NCBI GenBank assembly: GCA_910574345.1
Contig: CAJSZV010000010.1
Coordinates: 1-64,000, forward strand
Source of the DNA: Clostridiaceae bacterium
Lineage (GTDB): Bacteria; Bacillota; Clostridia; Lachnospirales; Lachnospiraceae
Direction of reading: 5' to 3'
Length of the DNA: 64,000 nt
Below are positions 63,844 to 64,000 of this stretch, piece after piece (positions within the stretch are counted from its first letter, which is position 1; each line of letters starts with the position of its first letter). Below the pieces are notes generated by a model. It made no database searches. It saw only the letters and a list, made by a program, of their open reading frames with translations, and was not told the origin of the DNA. A program made the position numbers and the translations under genes.

Positions 63844-64000
63844 ATGGCAAAGATTGTAACTATGGGTGAGATTATGTTGAGACTGTCCACACCCAACAAT
63901 GAGAAATTTATCCAGGCTGACGAGTTTGATGTCAATTACGGCGGAGGTGAGGCCAATGTGGCTGTGTCTCTGGCTAATTACGGCCATGATGCAGAGTTTG
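63844..64000 (+). CDS. kdgK: 2-keto-3-deoxygluconate kinase, cut by the window end
   Basis: The visible 52 residues, MAKIVTMGEIMLRLSTPNNE, then QADEFDVNYGGGEANVAVSLANYGHDAEF, are the N-terminus of a PfkB/ribokinase-family KDG kinase, with the GGGEANVA sugar-binding segment. It would make KDPG for the aldolase just upstream. AAAGGAG lies before the ATG. The rest lies outside the window. Confidence 0.92.
   Translation, partial: MAKIVTMGEIMLRLSTPNNEKFIQADEFDVNYGGGEANVAVSLANYGHDAEF

Overview
The window looks like a chromosomal segment of an anaerobic gut Firmicute of the Lachnospiraceae type. The evidence is an Rnf complex in the clostridial order rnfCDGEAB, Firmicute-style promoters and ribosome sites, a YesM/YesN two-component system, class II GalT, and IS1634-, MobA/MobL- and XRE-type mobile debris. 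Genus cannot be fixed from the sequence alone. Housekeeping genes are GC-richer and the glycan cluster (about 44.4-60.5 kb) is clearly AT-richer, which suggests a transferred or fast-evolving cassette.

Layout. 1-1000: remains of IS1634-family transposases. 1.0-4.1 kb: infC-rpmI-rplT with an attenuator-like leader and an AUU start for IF3, then four tRNA genes, two of them identical tRNA-Leu(CAG) copies flanking a nitroreductase. 4.1-9.3 kb: the Rnf operon. 9.4-11.1 kb: an AAA-ATPase/PD-(D/E)XK protein. 11.2-18.7 kb: a catabolic operon (GHL6-like glycosidase, YhcH-like protein, tripartite TctCBA transporter, 2-hydroxyacid dehydrogenase, GntR regulator) preceded by GntR-like operators. 18.8-22.8 kb: a NusG-II protein, then a gene graveyard (LacI tail, frameshifted Gfo/Idh head) and a decayed mobilizable element. 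22.8-36.6 kb: Gfo/Idh, a secreted DUF5722 protein, and a dispersed flavin-based electron-transfer set (FMN-binding repeat protein, Gx transporter, flavin-dependent reductase lipoprotein with a divergent two-component system, ApbE), plus galT, PAP2 and a DMT transporter. 36.7-44.3 kb: DUF368, a zinc-ribbon protein, lacI-uxaC, an SPFH protein and MupG. 44.4-60.5 kb: a surface polysaccharide operon. 60.5-64.0 kb: uxaA, kdgR, eda and kdgK, cut by the window end.

How it fits together. Hexuronate catabolism (uxaC, uxaA, eda, kdgK) brackets the glycan cassette. An identical 14-bp palindrome sits just downstream of the -10 box of both the lacI-uxaC and the uxaA promoters, so one LacI repressor probably controls both. 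The Rnf complex and the flavinylated extracellular proteins share the need for ApbE, encoded here.

The most striking region is the glycan cluster. It begins with a 331-bp segment bounded by exact 20-bp inverted repeats that look like tyrosine-recombinase core sites. It continues with an integrase-like protein that has lost its catalytic residues, a putative glucuronyl C5-epimerase, a nucleotidyltransferase-kinase fusion with SIS and HAD partners, and three different genes with G9, G9 and G11 tracts. Together these suggest a surface polysaccharide with two layers of phase variation: DNA inversion at the promoter and slipped-strand switching inside individual glycosyltransferase-like genes.
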